A DNA stretch of 64,000 nucleotides from Paraspadella gotoi (lineage: Eukaryota; Chaetognatha), in NCBI GenBank assembly GCA_051294375.1, contig CM119266.1:811554-875553 (forward strand). Reading direction: 5' to 3'. The notes beneath the pieces are model-generated. The model was not told the DNA's origin and searched no databases. It was given only the letters and a program-made list of their open reading frames with translations. This document shows positions 38,356-52,761 of this stretch, in pieces. The translations under genes and the position numbers were made by a program. The first letter of the stretch is position 1, and every line of letters starts with the position of its first letter.

Positions 38356-39753
38356 TGTGGTTGATGGTTTCATACATGTAAAATCACAATCAGAGAATTT
38401 AACCATCGTATCTACATACTTTGCTCGACTCGAGCGCTTTAAAATTATTCGAAAAACTTTCCTACCGGGTTTTTGTTTAAAGTTTGAATGTTAAAACATC
38501 TGGAGAGAGAGAAAGAGAGAGAGAGAGACTGCGATATGAAAAGTTAATCGTATGTGGGCCAAAACAGCGATGGAGAGATTTTTATTTTCGATTTTTCTAA
38601 AATGGACGACGACGACGGCGACGACGACGACGGAACGAATTAATCAGACTCAGATTTTTCCGCTCTTTTTTTTTGTACAAAAAAATTCAGATCCTCGGCT
38701 CAAGAACGATTTAGGGGTAAAGCCGATTTTTTTTCACCAATTTTTTTTCGCTCATAAACAAATTTGTTCGTTTGATTCTCATGGGATATAATTTACTTTA
38801 TTTAAAAACGAAAGAACAACATATAAAAATTCCGTGCGTGCTTTTCCGTTTTTATTTAAAAAAAAAAGATGCACTCATCGTATGTAGATTTTCATATGAA
38901 GACTTAATCCTACTAACGGCTTTCGGCGCCGGATCAAATCCCTTTTAGCTTAGACGGTCCGGCCAGTGGGCGTCGCTAACTTTAAACTACTTTTCCCGCC
39001 CATCCCATTTCCGTCGCTATTCACAGGTAGCCGCCATCGCGGCGGTAACCAGGCTCTACAGGCCGTCGACAAGCTCGTCCACAAACGCCTGGGCGGAGCT
39101 GGCGGCGCCAAACCCCCGCACCGTCCAGGATCCTATCCCGACCCTCAGAAACTGGCGGGGATGGGGAAATCGTCGATGTCGGCCGGCGGGGAGGTCAGCG
39201 AGGCCGCGCAGCAACTTTTGCGAAAGGTCAAGGCCAAACAAGAGGTCCGTGGTAACGAGAGTATTTCTTTTTGTGGGAAAACAGAGAATGCAATTGAAAG
39301 TCTGTTGGAGTGTTGGTTTAATGAAATGAAGTCCCTGCTCCTTTAGTTTTTCTTTAAAATCCACGAATCTTGTCTCTTTCCTGGCTCCAGTTTTTTCTTC
39401 TTTCTTTCTGTCTACTCTCATCATACTCTCTCCCTCCGTCAGGGCGACGACAACTCTCTTGTTTCTCGTCTCCTCAAGAATCAAATGATGACCTCGCGCG
39501 CCTCCAGCGACAAACTCGCCGTCCATCCGCTGTTGGCCAAGCTTCCGCTCATGCGGAAGACCGGGAACAATCCTTTCGGGCCGAAGAAGGACGCCGTTAC
39601 CACATCAGCCGCCACCGCCTTGGACACTGCAGGCGTTGACGAAGATGCATCGGCTAAATCTGGCGAGGAGAGCGCCAAGACCGACGAGAAGGTAGTCGAC
39701 ACCAAGGTCGGCGACGCCAACGACGCCGTCGAAGGAAAGAAGGTAAGCTCGCC

Positions 39754-39796
<43 letters not shown>

Positions 39797-42700
39797 AGCC
39801 AAGTTAAAAAGATTGAAAACGAGGTGATATTTTCGCTTTCTCACGCACTACTGAGAGTATGTACTGGGGTTTCCCCGTTCCGATTTAGATGTTGAAATTG
39901 TTGGTCTTTCAACTAATTTACGGTGCGCGGAAACATTTTTCCGGTACATAGGGCGAGAGATAGTTGAAGCGAATCGCACCCCGACTCGTATATAGTTTGT
40001 TGTTGTTCTCTTGTTATGTATTTGTGTGGTTTTCACGTTTCCCGGGTAGACGCGCGCACCGACGAAATTGTCTTCTTATGTTTTCACTTGCCGCCACTTA
40101 AAGCGCGATTCACATAATATTTAACAATTTATCTTATTAATCCTGGTTTTCTCGCCTAATAACCTGGCTCCCCTTCCACTCTCTCTCTCTCTCTTCTATT
40201 TCTCTTTAAACTCTCTCTCGTCCGTGGGTAAAAATTATGGATGAAACAAAATAAAAAAAATTATGTATTTATTTGCTTTCTTTATCATTAATTTCACGTC
40301 ATCGAATCCCTTCTCGTCGATTTACACCAGGATATTTCCTCTTATGTAATTGAACAAAACTCCTCGTTAAAATGGCATGATATAGTAAGTAGTTTCCAGA
40401 TAGATACTATTTATTTTTCGACGGAATCAAATTTTGTTGGCATGTTGGCAATTTCAAAATAAAATGGAGTGCTTTGTGTGTTTCGTCCGTGTTACAATCT
40501 TAATGTCCCACCCGATTACCGAAATTGGCAGGGGCAATTGCTTCGAACTAGTGAGTTAGATATATGGTTTCTGGCAATATTATTTCAGTAATCCGAACAA
40601 CCAGTTTCTAACGCACATTCGAGTTCAAAATTCGCTTAAACCGATTATACAAGTTGATTAGCAAATTTACTGTTCTAAACGAACAAATAAATGCTTAAAA
40701 AATGAGTCATATTTAAATTGTTCTTTTTTTTTTGCTTATATTTATAAACCCCATTTTTAACTTTGTGACGATTTCATCTACAACTAATCGCAGGAAAATA
40801 ACGACTGATACCCATTCATGTATTGACTACAGAGAAAGTTTAAATAATTCGTACAGCTCATGGGTGAATGGTTGCATGTTAAAATTGTTTTATTAACATG
40901 TAGGTAGTTTGAAAATCGAAAAATGTCGGAGCAGCAGCGCAAATTAATGATAACTCTAAATAACCTTGCAAAGCGACCTTCGAAAGATTATTCTTAGTTT
41001 TCTAATTAAGCGGTGTATTCTAATGAGTTTATTTATAAAAATACAAGCCTTTAAAACGTTTGAAAAGAAATATTTGATAAGTACCTGATTTTTTAACTAA
41101 ATTAAATTTTAATGTTTCCAGTAATAATACGGAAATAGAATTAGATGAAAATAATTCTAATTCATACTTTTTACCTTCTTGTATAAATTCAGGACTTTTC
41201 TCGTCTTAAATATTTTTTAACTAAAGTTATTCTGTAACCAAAATTCTAAATTCTCCTTCCCATTTTTTAAAAATCACTTATGAAAAAAAACCTGCTCGCG
41301 CACCGCAAATACTGCTTTTTTAGTTGCATGTATGTGACTGCTGTCCTTAATTAAAGTCTTAGGATAACTGTATAGGACTCTTAATTTTTACGTAAATTTT
41401 TATGCCATAGCGAAAACGTAACCATAATAAAATGATTTTAAAATCAATTTGATAACAAAAAAAGAACACCCTCACTATTTTCAACACCCTTAATTCTGTT
41501 TTTCTTGTTCACTATAGGCTGAGCTGGAGCTCTTTTTTCATTGTAAGTTGTAAGTATTCTTAGCGATCATCGAACAATAATTAAACTCATTACTGTTGAA
41601 ATGATTTAAATTTGTAAGAGAGCTATAGTACAGTAATATTTTTCGTCCATCTGTGGAATGGGATGGGCAATTAAATTGATCAGATACTGACTATGAGTAC
41701 AAATAGAATTAGAATGGCCAACAGATAAAAAGTTAGTGGCGTTGTGAAATGTCCTTTAGTGAAAATAAGGGATCGTGGTTAAATGTATCTTCTTTTTCAA
41801 ATATACATATACGCTAACTACGCAATATAATTACATGCTGCTCCTCATTGTCCTTTATAAGTTTGCCTTGCTGCATCTCTAATGGTGTTTTAAGTCAAAC
41901 CGGGTCTTTTTTAACGCTTTTCTTTTTAAAACTGGAATGTTTATAAAGTCTTAGTGAAAGTTGGAAATCGAAATTCAAATAGTAAATCAACCTTTTTGTT
42001 CCAGGGAATATTTTGGGAAAATTTCCGTATTAGGCCATAATTAAATTTAAGTTATTTAGTTATGTTACATAACTAGATTTAACAAAATTTAAATTTATTA
42101 ATGATTTTTTTTTAATTTTTAATACAAAATTTTAACCCTTTTTTTAAATCTACTGTATACGTAATTATTCAAGAGACCTTGGTTCGACTTAATGCTAGAG
42201 GTTCAAACAGTAGGATGTCACATCATCAATTTAAGGATACATTCTTAACACCGCCAAGACAAAAATTTCAATCTACCGCTCACACTGCACGGCACATGAT
42301 CAACCCATTAAAAAATAATCGTGATCGAAAAACCATCCATGGACAAAGTGGGTTGATTTAGTACCTTGCTGTGGTTTTTCTTTTGGGATGTTTCCGCTGA
42401 CAAATGATTTCCACAAATAACAAATTAGATTTACTATTAATTACCTCTCGATATTTAAATTATAACAGATGTCTGGTTACTATCCTAGCATCACTTTGTT
42501 CTTCTGTTTTTCATCACTATTTTTTTTTTGTCAAAACAAGATTTTGCCGAATTTTGTATTGTTTCCATACTGGAAATGCTCTCTAGTTTTATTTTTCATA
42601 CACAATGTTTCGTATTAAGTGTTACCTCTTTTTTTTGGTCGAAACCTCGGAATTCGTGAGATGAGTGAATTTTCTCGGGAGGAAAAAAAAGTGACTCGAC

Positions 42701-45700
42701 CCCTCGATTTTCTCCTCGCGGATTCAATCTCATCGCCTTTTTTTTCATTCATTTATTATTTTTACTTGGTAAACAAAACAACAAAAAACGAATCTTTTGC
42801 TAATAGACGAGTCTTATCATATTTTATTTTCTACCCTTGTCAGGGCGCCGAAGAAGAGGCGTCGTCCGCCGACGCGGCCGAGCGTGCCGCTAACCCCGAG
42901 CTCTTCAAGGTGCCATTGCCGCCCGGCGATCCTCCTGTGCTCGGTCCGCCGACACAGGAAGAGGCCGCCACAGCGTCGGGCGAGGCGTCGGCGACCGGTG
43001 TCGGCTCCGGCTCCGCCTCCTCCGTCGGCGCTGGCGGCGTTCCGCCCGTCGGCACGGTCACGCCCATAACCAGCATCGGGCCACCGACGAAGAAGAGCAA
43101 GAAGAAGAGGAAAGCGCAGCAGCAACAGCAGACTCAGCAGCAGCTGGAGGGCAACAACGCGCCGGGCTCTATCAGCGCCGCTCTCTCGCACGCCGCCAAC
43201 TTGCCCTCGGCAAGCGCGAGCGGCGTTGCCGACGCCATCGGCGCCGCGGTGGAGCAGTTTACGGCGTCGTTGGAGGCGGAAGGAGAGGAGGCGGGAAGGG
43301 AGAACGGGTCCGAACCTCCTTCCAAGAAGATGCAGATCATGATTTCGCCCAGTGAGTTGGAAAATGGGGTTACCGGAACTCTTTATTTCCATTCACTTTC
43401 CTTGGTCGCAATCTTCCAGGTGAATCGGAAAAATATCGCGAGTTGCAGCAACAGGCGCAACTTCACATGCTGCAAAACCAACAAGCACAACAGGCTCAAG
43501 AGCAGCAACAACAGCAACAGCAGATGGCCTACGCGGCGGCGACCGAGTCCCAACTTTCGCCGGGCCAGATGATGGGTCACCAAATGATGATGCAAGGTCA
43601 ACAAATCATGCACGCTGGACAAGTTCCTGGTAAGTTTCGCTGCGTCATTTGTAGGGGTAGCCCCACTCAATGGGGTGAGTCAAAAAATGTAGTGTGCGTA
43701 CAATGCCGTACATGCTCAAACGAAAAGTTTTACATTTTAAAGTGTACTTTCAATGGACAAAAAAATTCTTATATGGCTCTATACCCTAGTAATTAATATT
43801 GGTGATTAACATCGTTTTATGAGGAAAACGCATATTATTTTTAATCGAGCAATATATTTCGGTTAACATTGCTTAACCATAGTTCATACTCATACCGCAT
43901 ATACGATGACTCTCAAGCAACCCTAGTAACTTATTATCAATCATTTCAAAAAATGGTTTTTTTTGTATAACCTTTAATATCTTTTTATTGGAATGTGACT
44001 AGTTTCACGAATGGGTTCTTTGTTCTAAAAGTCTACAAAGGGTTACGCCGTGCATCATCTTTCGATGATTTTATCAGTTTTTTTACATTTTTACTAAGAA
44101 AACGTAAGAATTTTTAAAAGCTGTTATTATATTTCTTGTTTAACTTTTTATGCTCTATCAGAATAATAAAAAGATTTAAAATTTTAAGATTTAAAAATAA
44201 AATTTTCCTTTAAATAGTAATATAACAATTTTAATTAGGCTAGTACCCTGAGGGTAGTACCCTCAGCAGAAAGCATTTTTGACAAAAATATTTTAATAGC
44301 TTACTCTATGCTCAATGAGCTCAATTGCTCATGATAGACTATTTTAACGCTGTATACATTAGCATTTAAATTTCATCGGCTATCTTAAGTAATTTCTGAT
44401 TGGCTTTTTTTCGCAGTCTCTCAAGGAATGGTGATGACGAGTCAGGGGCTGATGGCGGTGGCGGGTCATCCCGGCCACCAGATCCCCGCCGGCATGCAAC
44501 CTCAGGGGCCTCAGAGTCCTCAGCCGGGCGCGTATCAGATGGCGCCCGGACAAGTTATGGATCCGGTGAGTGTCGAAGTCCTTTCGTTTTCTAGACCTCT
44601 ACTTTTTCTTTTTTTCTGAAAATAAGCGGTTTTTAGAATTTTCTATGGGGTAATGTCTTTTTTTTTACCAGGATGCCCTCTTCTCAACAGGACTGGAGCT
44701 TTTCGTTTGTTTTGTACTTAATTTTTTTTTTCACCAAAAGCTGACCTTTTTTCTACAATAAAGATTGCATATTTTCTCTCCGAATCAATCTCGCTTTAAA
44801 TTTCTTGTGTATTCCTCTTTTTATTTAATTTTTTGTTTAGATTTTAATTATTTATATTTTTTTCGTTCTTTCTCCCACTCCCCTCCCAGCAGGCGGCCCA
44901 CGCGCAAGCCATGGCTCAGGCACAAGCCGCGGCCGTGCAGCAAGCTCAGGCCCAGGCCATTGCCCAGCAGCAACAGCAGCAGCAGCAACAACAACCTCAA
45001 CAGCAGAACTCGGTGATGTACGGCGCGCCTGCTGCCGCACCGCAGCAGGTTTCCCAGGCGGCGGCGCCGACTCCTTTTCAGCAACCGGGCCTACCGCCTG
45101 GTCACGTGGCCGTCCAGACTCCGCAGGGCGTGATGATCATCCCGACGTCGCAGGCGGCAATCGCGGGTCCTCTGCCCGTCATTCCGGGCACGCCTCAACA
45201 CTCAGCCATTCCCATGATTCCTGGACAAGCCTCGATGCCTGCCGCCGCCGCCGTTTTTCCTGGACAGCATGTCGGGATCGCGCCTCAGGCCAGGGTGAGT
45301 GGGGGCGAAGAGGCAAGGGTTGGATTCCGTTTGGGGCGGAGGAGGCGATTTATACAGAATGGTGGAAGAACGCCCTGTCATTTAGGTTGAAGGTAAGTGG
45401 GGGATTTTATTAGCGATTGGTTAAAATGTGGTTTAACGCGGTTAGTTTCTTTTTTGCTAATGTTGCTAAATCTCTCATTAATGTGCTTATTTGATATAAA
45501 TTTTATATTTCAAGAAAAATTGAGATGAACCTCGTTAAACTGCTCGAGGCTGGCGCTCTCTCTCTCTCTCTATCTATCTCTATCAATAAGTAAAAACCGA
45601 AAATTGCAGGTAGGAACGAGTAGTTCTAACACTTCTTACACAGAGCCGATGCACCGCTTTAGTTTTTTTGTTTTTTTTTTTCAAATTGGGGAGAATAGGT

Positions 45701-48700
45701 CAAAAAGGATAGGACCGTTAGCATGATTTGAATACAAAAGTTCCCTTGCGTCTAAGTTTTGGCTTCAACCCTGTTTCTTTCTCTCTCATTAAAATTTTTC
45801 ATTTTCTGGAATATTTTCCCCGTTTTTTGATGGTTTCTGTTTTGGGGGGGTTAGTTAGGGAATGTGTGTCGGCTTTGTTATTCGGTTGACGCTCTTTTTA
45901 CCACAGGCTTCGATAACAAAAGTTATTCTTACTAAATACATACATGCTGCGTAAATTCTTTGTATGTATATATATTATATATATTCTATTTACTACTACG
46001 GATGAATAACTTGATACGAAAATCTGCGAATTTTTTTTACTCCGGCTTTGTGATTTAACGTTAGCCTTAGATTTTCACTTTTTATTTTGCTTTGTATTTC
46101 AAGCTCATTTTAACCAAAAATTTTCTTTGAAATATACGTAGTTTAGATTTAATTACAGATAATTTTTAAAGAAATTTGTTGTGAATGACTCCGTTTGAAT
46201 TTTTATTGTTTAGCCTTCCTAAAATTTAATAACCATTTCCAAGAATTAAATTTTTTTAACCAACGCAGGTAAAGATAATATTAGAATAAAAATATTTTTT
46301 TTTAATCAACATTCTTCATTATAGAGTATATAGACGTCCGAGCATGATTCAAAGAGTTTTTAACAATAAAAAATCTTATTGATTTTACTTCCTTAAAAAA
46401 AGAAAGTTTTCCGTCCTTAGCTTTTAACAACTTCTTTTTTAAACCTGTGCGCTCTACGCTTGGTTGAAAAACAGACTGCGCGCAAAACTAGGGTTGAAAT
46501 TTCAAAGTGCCAAGTTTTCCTAATAATCGATTCCATTTCTAACGGTTTAATTTTGGTTTTCAATTTTCGAATTGTACTTCTATTTCTTGATATATCTAAA
46601 ATAGATTAGTTTCAGATTTAGGTTTAGGAATTGATGTTAGGGTATATTTTAAATGATTTGTTGGGCTTGCTTTTTTTCAAATTGACTCTTAGGAGTACCG
46701 AGTTTGTAGATTTACCAGAGTAAATGTATTTTTAATATTTTTTTTTCCGTAATTGAAAACCAAAGTTTATTATGGACTTTTTAATAAGATATATATATTT
46801 GAATATATTTTTATGTCGTGGATATTTATTCTGCCTCTATTGTAGGGCTTTTGTGGCAAATACTTGGTATAGATTCGGAGAAGTAACTACTTCGTAAAAT
46901 CAGATATTTACGCAGTTTTTATTTTAGTTTCACTATAAACTTTAGCAATATTTTAACACTTTTCTTATTTTCACAAATTAGTGAATTCTTTTTTAAGGCG
47001 ATTTCAAATTAAAATTATCTGTTTTGTGATGCGCGTCACAGTTTGTGTTACAACGTCTATCGTCAGTTTCGTACAATAATTGTATGAATCATGGCTAATG
47101 TTGTAATAAAAATGTTTACATACAATAATACAGATTTTGTGCTATTTAGATATTCACAGTCTTGTAGTGAAACTGAAATAAAGACATTTTTATCTTAGTC
47201 TTTTGTCTAATTTTCATTTAATATCACTAGATGTAGACTCTCAACCGCATGTAGACATGAGTAAGATTAAAAGAATAATTTATATGCCGTGTTGTAATGC
47301 TTGTTTGTATGCCTGTTGGATTGCAGTTCACTTAACTGGTTTGGTGAAAGGTACAAGTTATCTAAACACGGTTATCTTTGAAACATTTTTAAACATTTAA
47401 CCACTTAATTAATGCAAGCTTGAAGCTGACCCATGTCATCTAAAACTATTTCATGTGATGGGAACAGAATTCATATTCTTCAAGCATGCAGAAGTATTTC
47501 TGAAGTTAAACTTTGAAATTTTTTATCTATTCTTTCTTTCATTTGTTTCAAATCATTCCATCACAATGGTATCTCAACAAGTGAGGAAGTTTCACTTCTT
47601 TTTTGCTGCGAGGTTTATATATAGTAGGTAACATCTTTTAAAGTAGTATGATTATCTTTTTAGAGTTTTTTTAAAAAAATATTTCAAATTTCCACTTTGA
47701 AGGCTTTTGTTTCATACCTTATGTTAAAGTCAATATCCTTTGTCTAATTTTCTGTTTTAACTACAGTTGCAGCGTTTAAACATTCTTGTTTGTTGAACCG
47801 ATCTGGTGAGCTTCATTTGAATTATCAATGTTTATAGATCAATGCATTTTTGCTCTATGGTGGACAGCTAGATAGGTAGCCCAACAGTGTATAATCCTCA
47901 GTCTAATAACTGTGTAGACATACTTAAAAGATTTAGACTGATAGGAATTATGCATTGTTCGCACCAACTTACCATGCTTGAATGTACACATGTCCAAATT
48001 ACAAGAATCGCTCTATCATTTAATGCATGTTCAACAGTATAGTTTACTAATCAAGGTTAATTTTGACGAGGGTGATGGAATCCTTGCCAAAAGCTTATTT
48101 TATAGCTTTGGTTCCTTTGGGCATCATCACAACCTCATAAATCAATCCTTTATCGCTTGTTTGTCCAAATGCTGGTTATGTTTTGGAGTGTACCGTCAAA
48201 TCAGCATGTGGTTCACCAAGTGACGCAAAACTACCCTCATCCCTTTGTGATTTGATAACATCTCTTTTCTGCACACCACTTTTCCATTTCTGCTTTTCAA
48301 GGCGTTCACAGTCTTTTCCTATCCAAGAGTTAACTGTAGCACTTTAGGATAATTAACCAACGAAATTGTGAGTTTGATGAATTCTCATTGGCTCTGAATT
48401 TAAATCTGTTTCATTCATGACGTAATCTACAGCAAGGTCTGTTAACCTTGTCATCAACAATGGGCATGTCACGAAGCCTCGAAGGTAAAATTGTTCTAAC
48501 TAGTCCTTGTACGACACTTTTTTTCATACGTTTATATTTTTGGTACTGTATGACTAATAAAAGCTTATGCCTCCGTTAGATCTGAAAATAACCTGTTAAT
48601 ATTCCTTTAACCTGGGAAAAAGTGCATGATGGTCATATTTTCGTTCGCTTCAGATCTATAGTAGGCACTAACTTCTATCAGTCACTTCTTTCTGTAAAAA

Positions 48701-51496
48701 TTTATCCCTTTTAACCTCTCCTCATCACTAGATTGCAGTGTACAACTATAGTTTCCCTGATATGGACGTCTCTCCGGCCAGATTGAAAGTCTAAAATAAA
48801 AACGAAGAATCCACGCAAGCAAAGAATTAATTATGTAGCTTTTTAATATTTTATAAAAATTAAATCTATTTTCGTGGATTCCTGGTTTGGTTAAAAATGA
48901 ATATCGCATGCTTTTTAACATTATCCCACTGCTAGTAAGGTCTTAGATATGCGTCTCGTATTTTTCAAATCGAAATTTTATAAAATTCAAAAAATAAAAC
49001 TATGGTAGATAATGCCCGAAATAATTTTGAACACAAATATTAAGAAATAAGTACACTGCTTAACTTGAAGCACATTTAGAATCATCAAGGGTTTTCATTT
49101 CAATTTGGGGAACTTCCTTGGTTTTACGAAAAAAATTATATAATAAGCGGTATTTCTTTAAAAACTGAAAAAAAAAAATCTATGCTTAATATATTTGAAT
49201 AATCTATCTTATCTCGCGAGAGAGACTTTTTAAATGTTGGTGGTAACAGAAATTGGTGGAAATGAAATGCTAAATCCTGCTTGAACCAAGAAACGGTGAG
49301 AAAGTCACAGAATGAAAATAACGTTTGTACTTATGGTTATTAACGAGTTGTAAAATAACTGTTCAAGTCAAAGTGAGCTGTGCTTATATTGGAGACCGTT
49401 TCCTTTGCAGCACATTTGCTTTGAATCAAGCACTAGAAAACCCTTCTTTCCTCCTTTCCCTCGTTCTATGATATGAATCACGTATTTATTCAGGATCTTA
49501 AGATTAGTTTTTTAATCGGTAAGTAACGTCTTTCGTATGTAATAATATAGTTAGATTATTTTTCCAACTGGCTTATCATTCGGGAGTTTTATTATGGTAA
49601 TAATTCGATTTTATTTTTTTATTTCTTGTCCAAAAAAATGGTTGTGGCATTCTTATGACACTTCTGATCGGTAAGCAACCCATTAATCTTCCAATAATTT
49701 CGTGCTCTCCTCTTGTCTAGTTATTTATCATCCATTGATATACTACTATTATAGTTAACTGAGAGGTTATCTTATTGCACTGCAAAAATCCTGCAAAAGT
49801 TTTTTGATCATCTATATTAAAATAAAAGTCAAGTTTGGCAAAAAAGTTTCTTTTCTGTGCTTTTTTCATTTTTTATTCATTTACGTAAGATTTTTGGTCA
49901 AGAATTAGATTGCACTTTGGATAATGTAAATGTAACCAGCTCTAATCCTAATTTGGGTAAGGATGCCCTTTGCTTGTTAATTTTTTACAAAGAGCACCAT
50001 AGATCCGATCTGGAAATCTATTCGCTTTTCATTTCGTGAAGCGAAAGCGAATCTATTTTTTCAGAACGAATCTACGTTGTGCTTTTTTACGATCATGAGT
50101 TGGGCATTCTTTCTATGACAGTTTAAGAAAGAAAAAAAAGCTGTGATTCCTTCGTATTCAGAATGTTGTTTTTTCTTTGCATTTTAGGAAGTTGAGAGGA
50201 TTATTCTTTTTTCAATTGCTCATCCTTATATCTTTTTCTCTCGCAGATGGGAATTGCTCCTGGTCTTCAGTTGTCGGCGATCCAAGCCCAACAATTGGCC
50301 CAGATCCAGCAAGCTCAGCAGGCGCATATAGCAGCCACGCTGCACGCGGCGCAACAAGCGCAGTTGCAACAAGTGGCCGCTCAGCAACAGGCGCAGCAAC
50401 AAGCGATGGCGGCGTCACAAGCCGCTGCCGCAGCGGCCGCCGCCGCCGCCGCCACCCAAGGCGCGCCTTCGACTTCGCCCCACCCTCAAGCAACGAGTCC
50501 CCAAGTCCAGGCTCCCGCACCGACCGCGGTGACTCCAGGATCAGTTGGCGCTCCTGTTGGAGCAGCGCCGGAAGGCGATTCGGCGCCTCCACCGGAAGTC
50601 GCCTCTCCATCAGGTGCGTTGGCTGCTGCATTCGCGATACTTTTAAAATTACTTTAAATTAACATATTTGTTAAAATTTTACAAACTAATAAAGTGTTTC
50701 AAAACCCTAGAAACTAATCAAGAGCCGACGACGCCGGGTCCTCCGATAGACGCAACCTCGGGTCCAACAGCTCCGCCGGGCCCTTCGACGACCCCCGGCG
50801 TTCAAGGAGCGCCTCCCGCCGCGTCCGCCACTCCGGGACCCACTCCCGGCCTCGCCGCCGCGCCGCCGCCCGCGCAGTCCCCGGGACAGCCGAGTCCTGC
50901 TAGTCCGGCGGCGTCGGCGATGGCGCACGCCGCCGCCGTGGTGTCCAACGCGCAAGCGCAAGTGAGTGTTGCAGAGAAGGTGGATATGGCACCAATTCTT
51001 ATGTTTTGTTCAGTAATTTCGTTCAGTTAGTTAATCCTTTGGTGATTCTTTGCATCAGGCGACGGCGCAGCAGCAATTAGCGGCGCAGATGGCGCATATG
51101 CAGGCGGCGCAGGCGATGCAATTGGCTCAGGCGCGAGCCGCAGGCCTAATTCACGGCGCTTTGCCTTTCGGAGGTGAGAGTGACGTCGCTATTTTCCTTC
51201 TTTGAGAGAATCAACTGCTCTCTCAGTTAGAGATTTCTATCTTAAATGCCTCTTTTTTTTTCAATTCAGGCGTACGAGCCCCCGGCGGTCAGGTCCTCAT
51301 TCAAAACGGCGCCCAAATGGCCGCCCTTCAAGGTCGTCCTCCCGGTCTACCCGCGGGTTTTCGCCTGGTCCAGACCCCGGCCGGACTTCCCCGTGGCGTT
51401 CTACCCCCCGGGGTTCCACCGGGCGCCCGGATCCTGTTGGGCCCCGCCCCGCACGGAATGCAGATGCTCCGCATTCCGCCGAGACCGCCGATGTGA
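31100..51496 (+). CDS. Large nuclear-type protein with K/E, RS and Ala/Gln-rich blocks (unrecognised)
   Basis: Seventeen exons join in phase: 31100-31110, 32475-32692, 34981-37089, 37166-37334, 37447-37656, 37828-37919, 37998-38162, 39027-39244, 39443-39742, 42844-43351, 43420-43629, 44417-44565, 44890-45294, 50247-50613, 50711-50961, 51059-51173, 51270-51496 (TGA). The sum is 5,724 nt, 1,907 residues. The first coding exon has only 11 nt. Exon 3 (703 codons) holds a conserved-looking patch (L-E-W-P-A-E-M-I-E-R ... S-V-N-P-L-F-F-N-F-G), then acidic and lysine-rich repeats and a Gly-rich end. Exons 4-7 form an RS/RD domain, as in splicing proteins. Exons 10-16 are Ala/Gln-rich with a K-K-S-K-K-K-R-K basic signal. 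It probably acts in nuclear RNA processing or transcription. AATAAA lies at 51533-51538. An NAGNAG acceptor at 44890/44893 allows a one-Gln variant. Confidence 0.8.
32693..34980. other. Second intron of the RS gene
   Basis: AT-rich; no exon or repeat family recognised apart from short T and CT runs near 34430-34460. Confidence 0.5.
38163..39026. other. RS gene intron with GA microsatellite
   Basis: GA array at about 38320-38354 and shorter GA runs near 38502-38527. No coding exon was recognised. Confidence 0.55.
39743..42843. other. Long RS gene intron (3.1 kb)
   Basis: Begins with an ATT trinucleotide array (39757-39794), then AT-rich sequence. No exon-like segment or repeat family was recognised on either strand. 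Confidence 0.55.
45295..50246. other. Longest RS gene intron (5 kb)
   Basis: AT-rich without microsatellite arrays longer than about 20 bases. Open frames near 47203 and 47978 are short, AT-rich and lack splice signals or recognisable motifs. Nothing else was identified. Confidence 0.5.
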
Positions 51497-52761
51497 ACTT
51501 TGAAGAAAAAAAGAGAAACAGCGAACAGGGAGAATAAATTCGAGAGATGGGGGGGAGGTGGACGCTCGGCGTTCCCAGTCGCCGAAATCCCCGCCAAACG
51601 TCGCGAATTCGCGCGCTCTCTGCAATTTCTTCGCCACGTCTTTCCGATGTCATGCGCCGGTTTTCACTGAAAAACTTCACCCTCACCCCCTCTTTGTTCA
51701 CGCGCCCTTCTGCCTTTCCCCACCATTCTTACCACCCCCCCCCGCTCTCCCAAACCGTCGACTGACTTCAAATCTCGCGTGAATTCTCTCTCTTCGTTCT
51801 GGAATCATCCCATCTTCCTCGAGAAAGAAACTTAGCCAATGACTTCCTGTCTTTTCTCACTCTACCCCTACTCCGTCTCTCCAACTTCTCTCTACCCTTT
51901 TCTCTTCTTCCCCTTCCGCCTCCTTTATCCCCCGCCGACTCTTCATAGTCACTCGTTGGTTTTTAAATGTGATTTCACCTCCTCTGATTTCATGCTAGGC
52001 CTTTGTTGAGTAACAAATATTTGACAAACCGCTACTTCGTGAGACGCAATAATTATTTTTTCTCGCCTTACGTGACAATGACAATAAATATGTAGCCTTT
52101 TTTTCGTTTTCATGCACTGTCTGACACTCTTAGTTTCAAAGGATTTATATATGTCTAATTTAATCATTAGTTTGTTTTGAAGGGATATTTTTTTAGTGTT
52201 ATTTTTATTTTTTTTTATTTTTGAGGTTTCTGTGTGACTTAGTCAAGTTATTATTTGTCGTTTTTGGTTTGCGGATTAAAAAAATAGCTATCTGAAAAAA
52301 AGTCGGGTTGTTTTATTACCTTACGAGTTAGGCGAACGTGTATATTAAGTATTGACTTCTGTTTTGTTCATTTTATTTATGATTATTAATAAAATCTCTC
52401 TCGCCAAATGAACCACCAACCCTTTTGCTTTTGGAGAATTAGTTAATAAGGTGTCCCAGAAAATCCTTATGCAGTTGAGATCTTAACGTATTTTTTTCGT
52501 TTTAAACGTGGTTACTGTGAAAAGAATGCATTTCGTGATTCGTGAAAGAGTTAGTGCATTGTCATGTCGAGTTGATTCGAGCCCTTGGGACAAAAGGTTT
52601 CCAGATTTTAGCAAATTTAAAATTTAGTACGAGCTTAGCGGTTTTGTTTTTGTCGAAATTCCGACTCTCATCGCGATGATTCAGATTACGAATGTTCTTT
52701 TTAACTTACTTTCGTCAGGCTAAAAGACAAAAAAACAAAAAACAAAAAAACAAAAAACAAA
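51497..52761. other. Spacer between RS gene and TUBGCP6
   Basis: The 3' UTR of the RS gene begins it, with AATAAA at 51533. The right side is AT-rich. A TTTCGTCAG acceptor at about 52711-52719 lies 43 bases before the TUBGCP6 start codon, so a non-coding leader exon upstream is likely. Confidence 0.5.

Noticed and set aside
45295-45390. Open frame continuing past the 45294 donor
   Set aside because: A strong AGG-GTGAGT donor ends the exon, and the next exon at 50247 joins in phase. The extension is intron read-through.
47203-48223. Two short open frames in the long RS intron
   Set aside because: They are 65 and 81 codons, AT-rich, without splice signals or motifs; chance frames are expected in 5 kb of such sequence.
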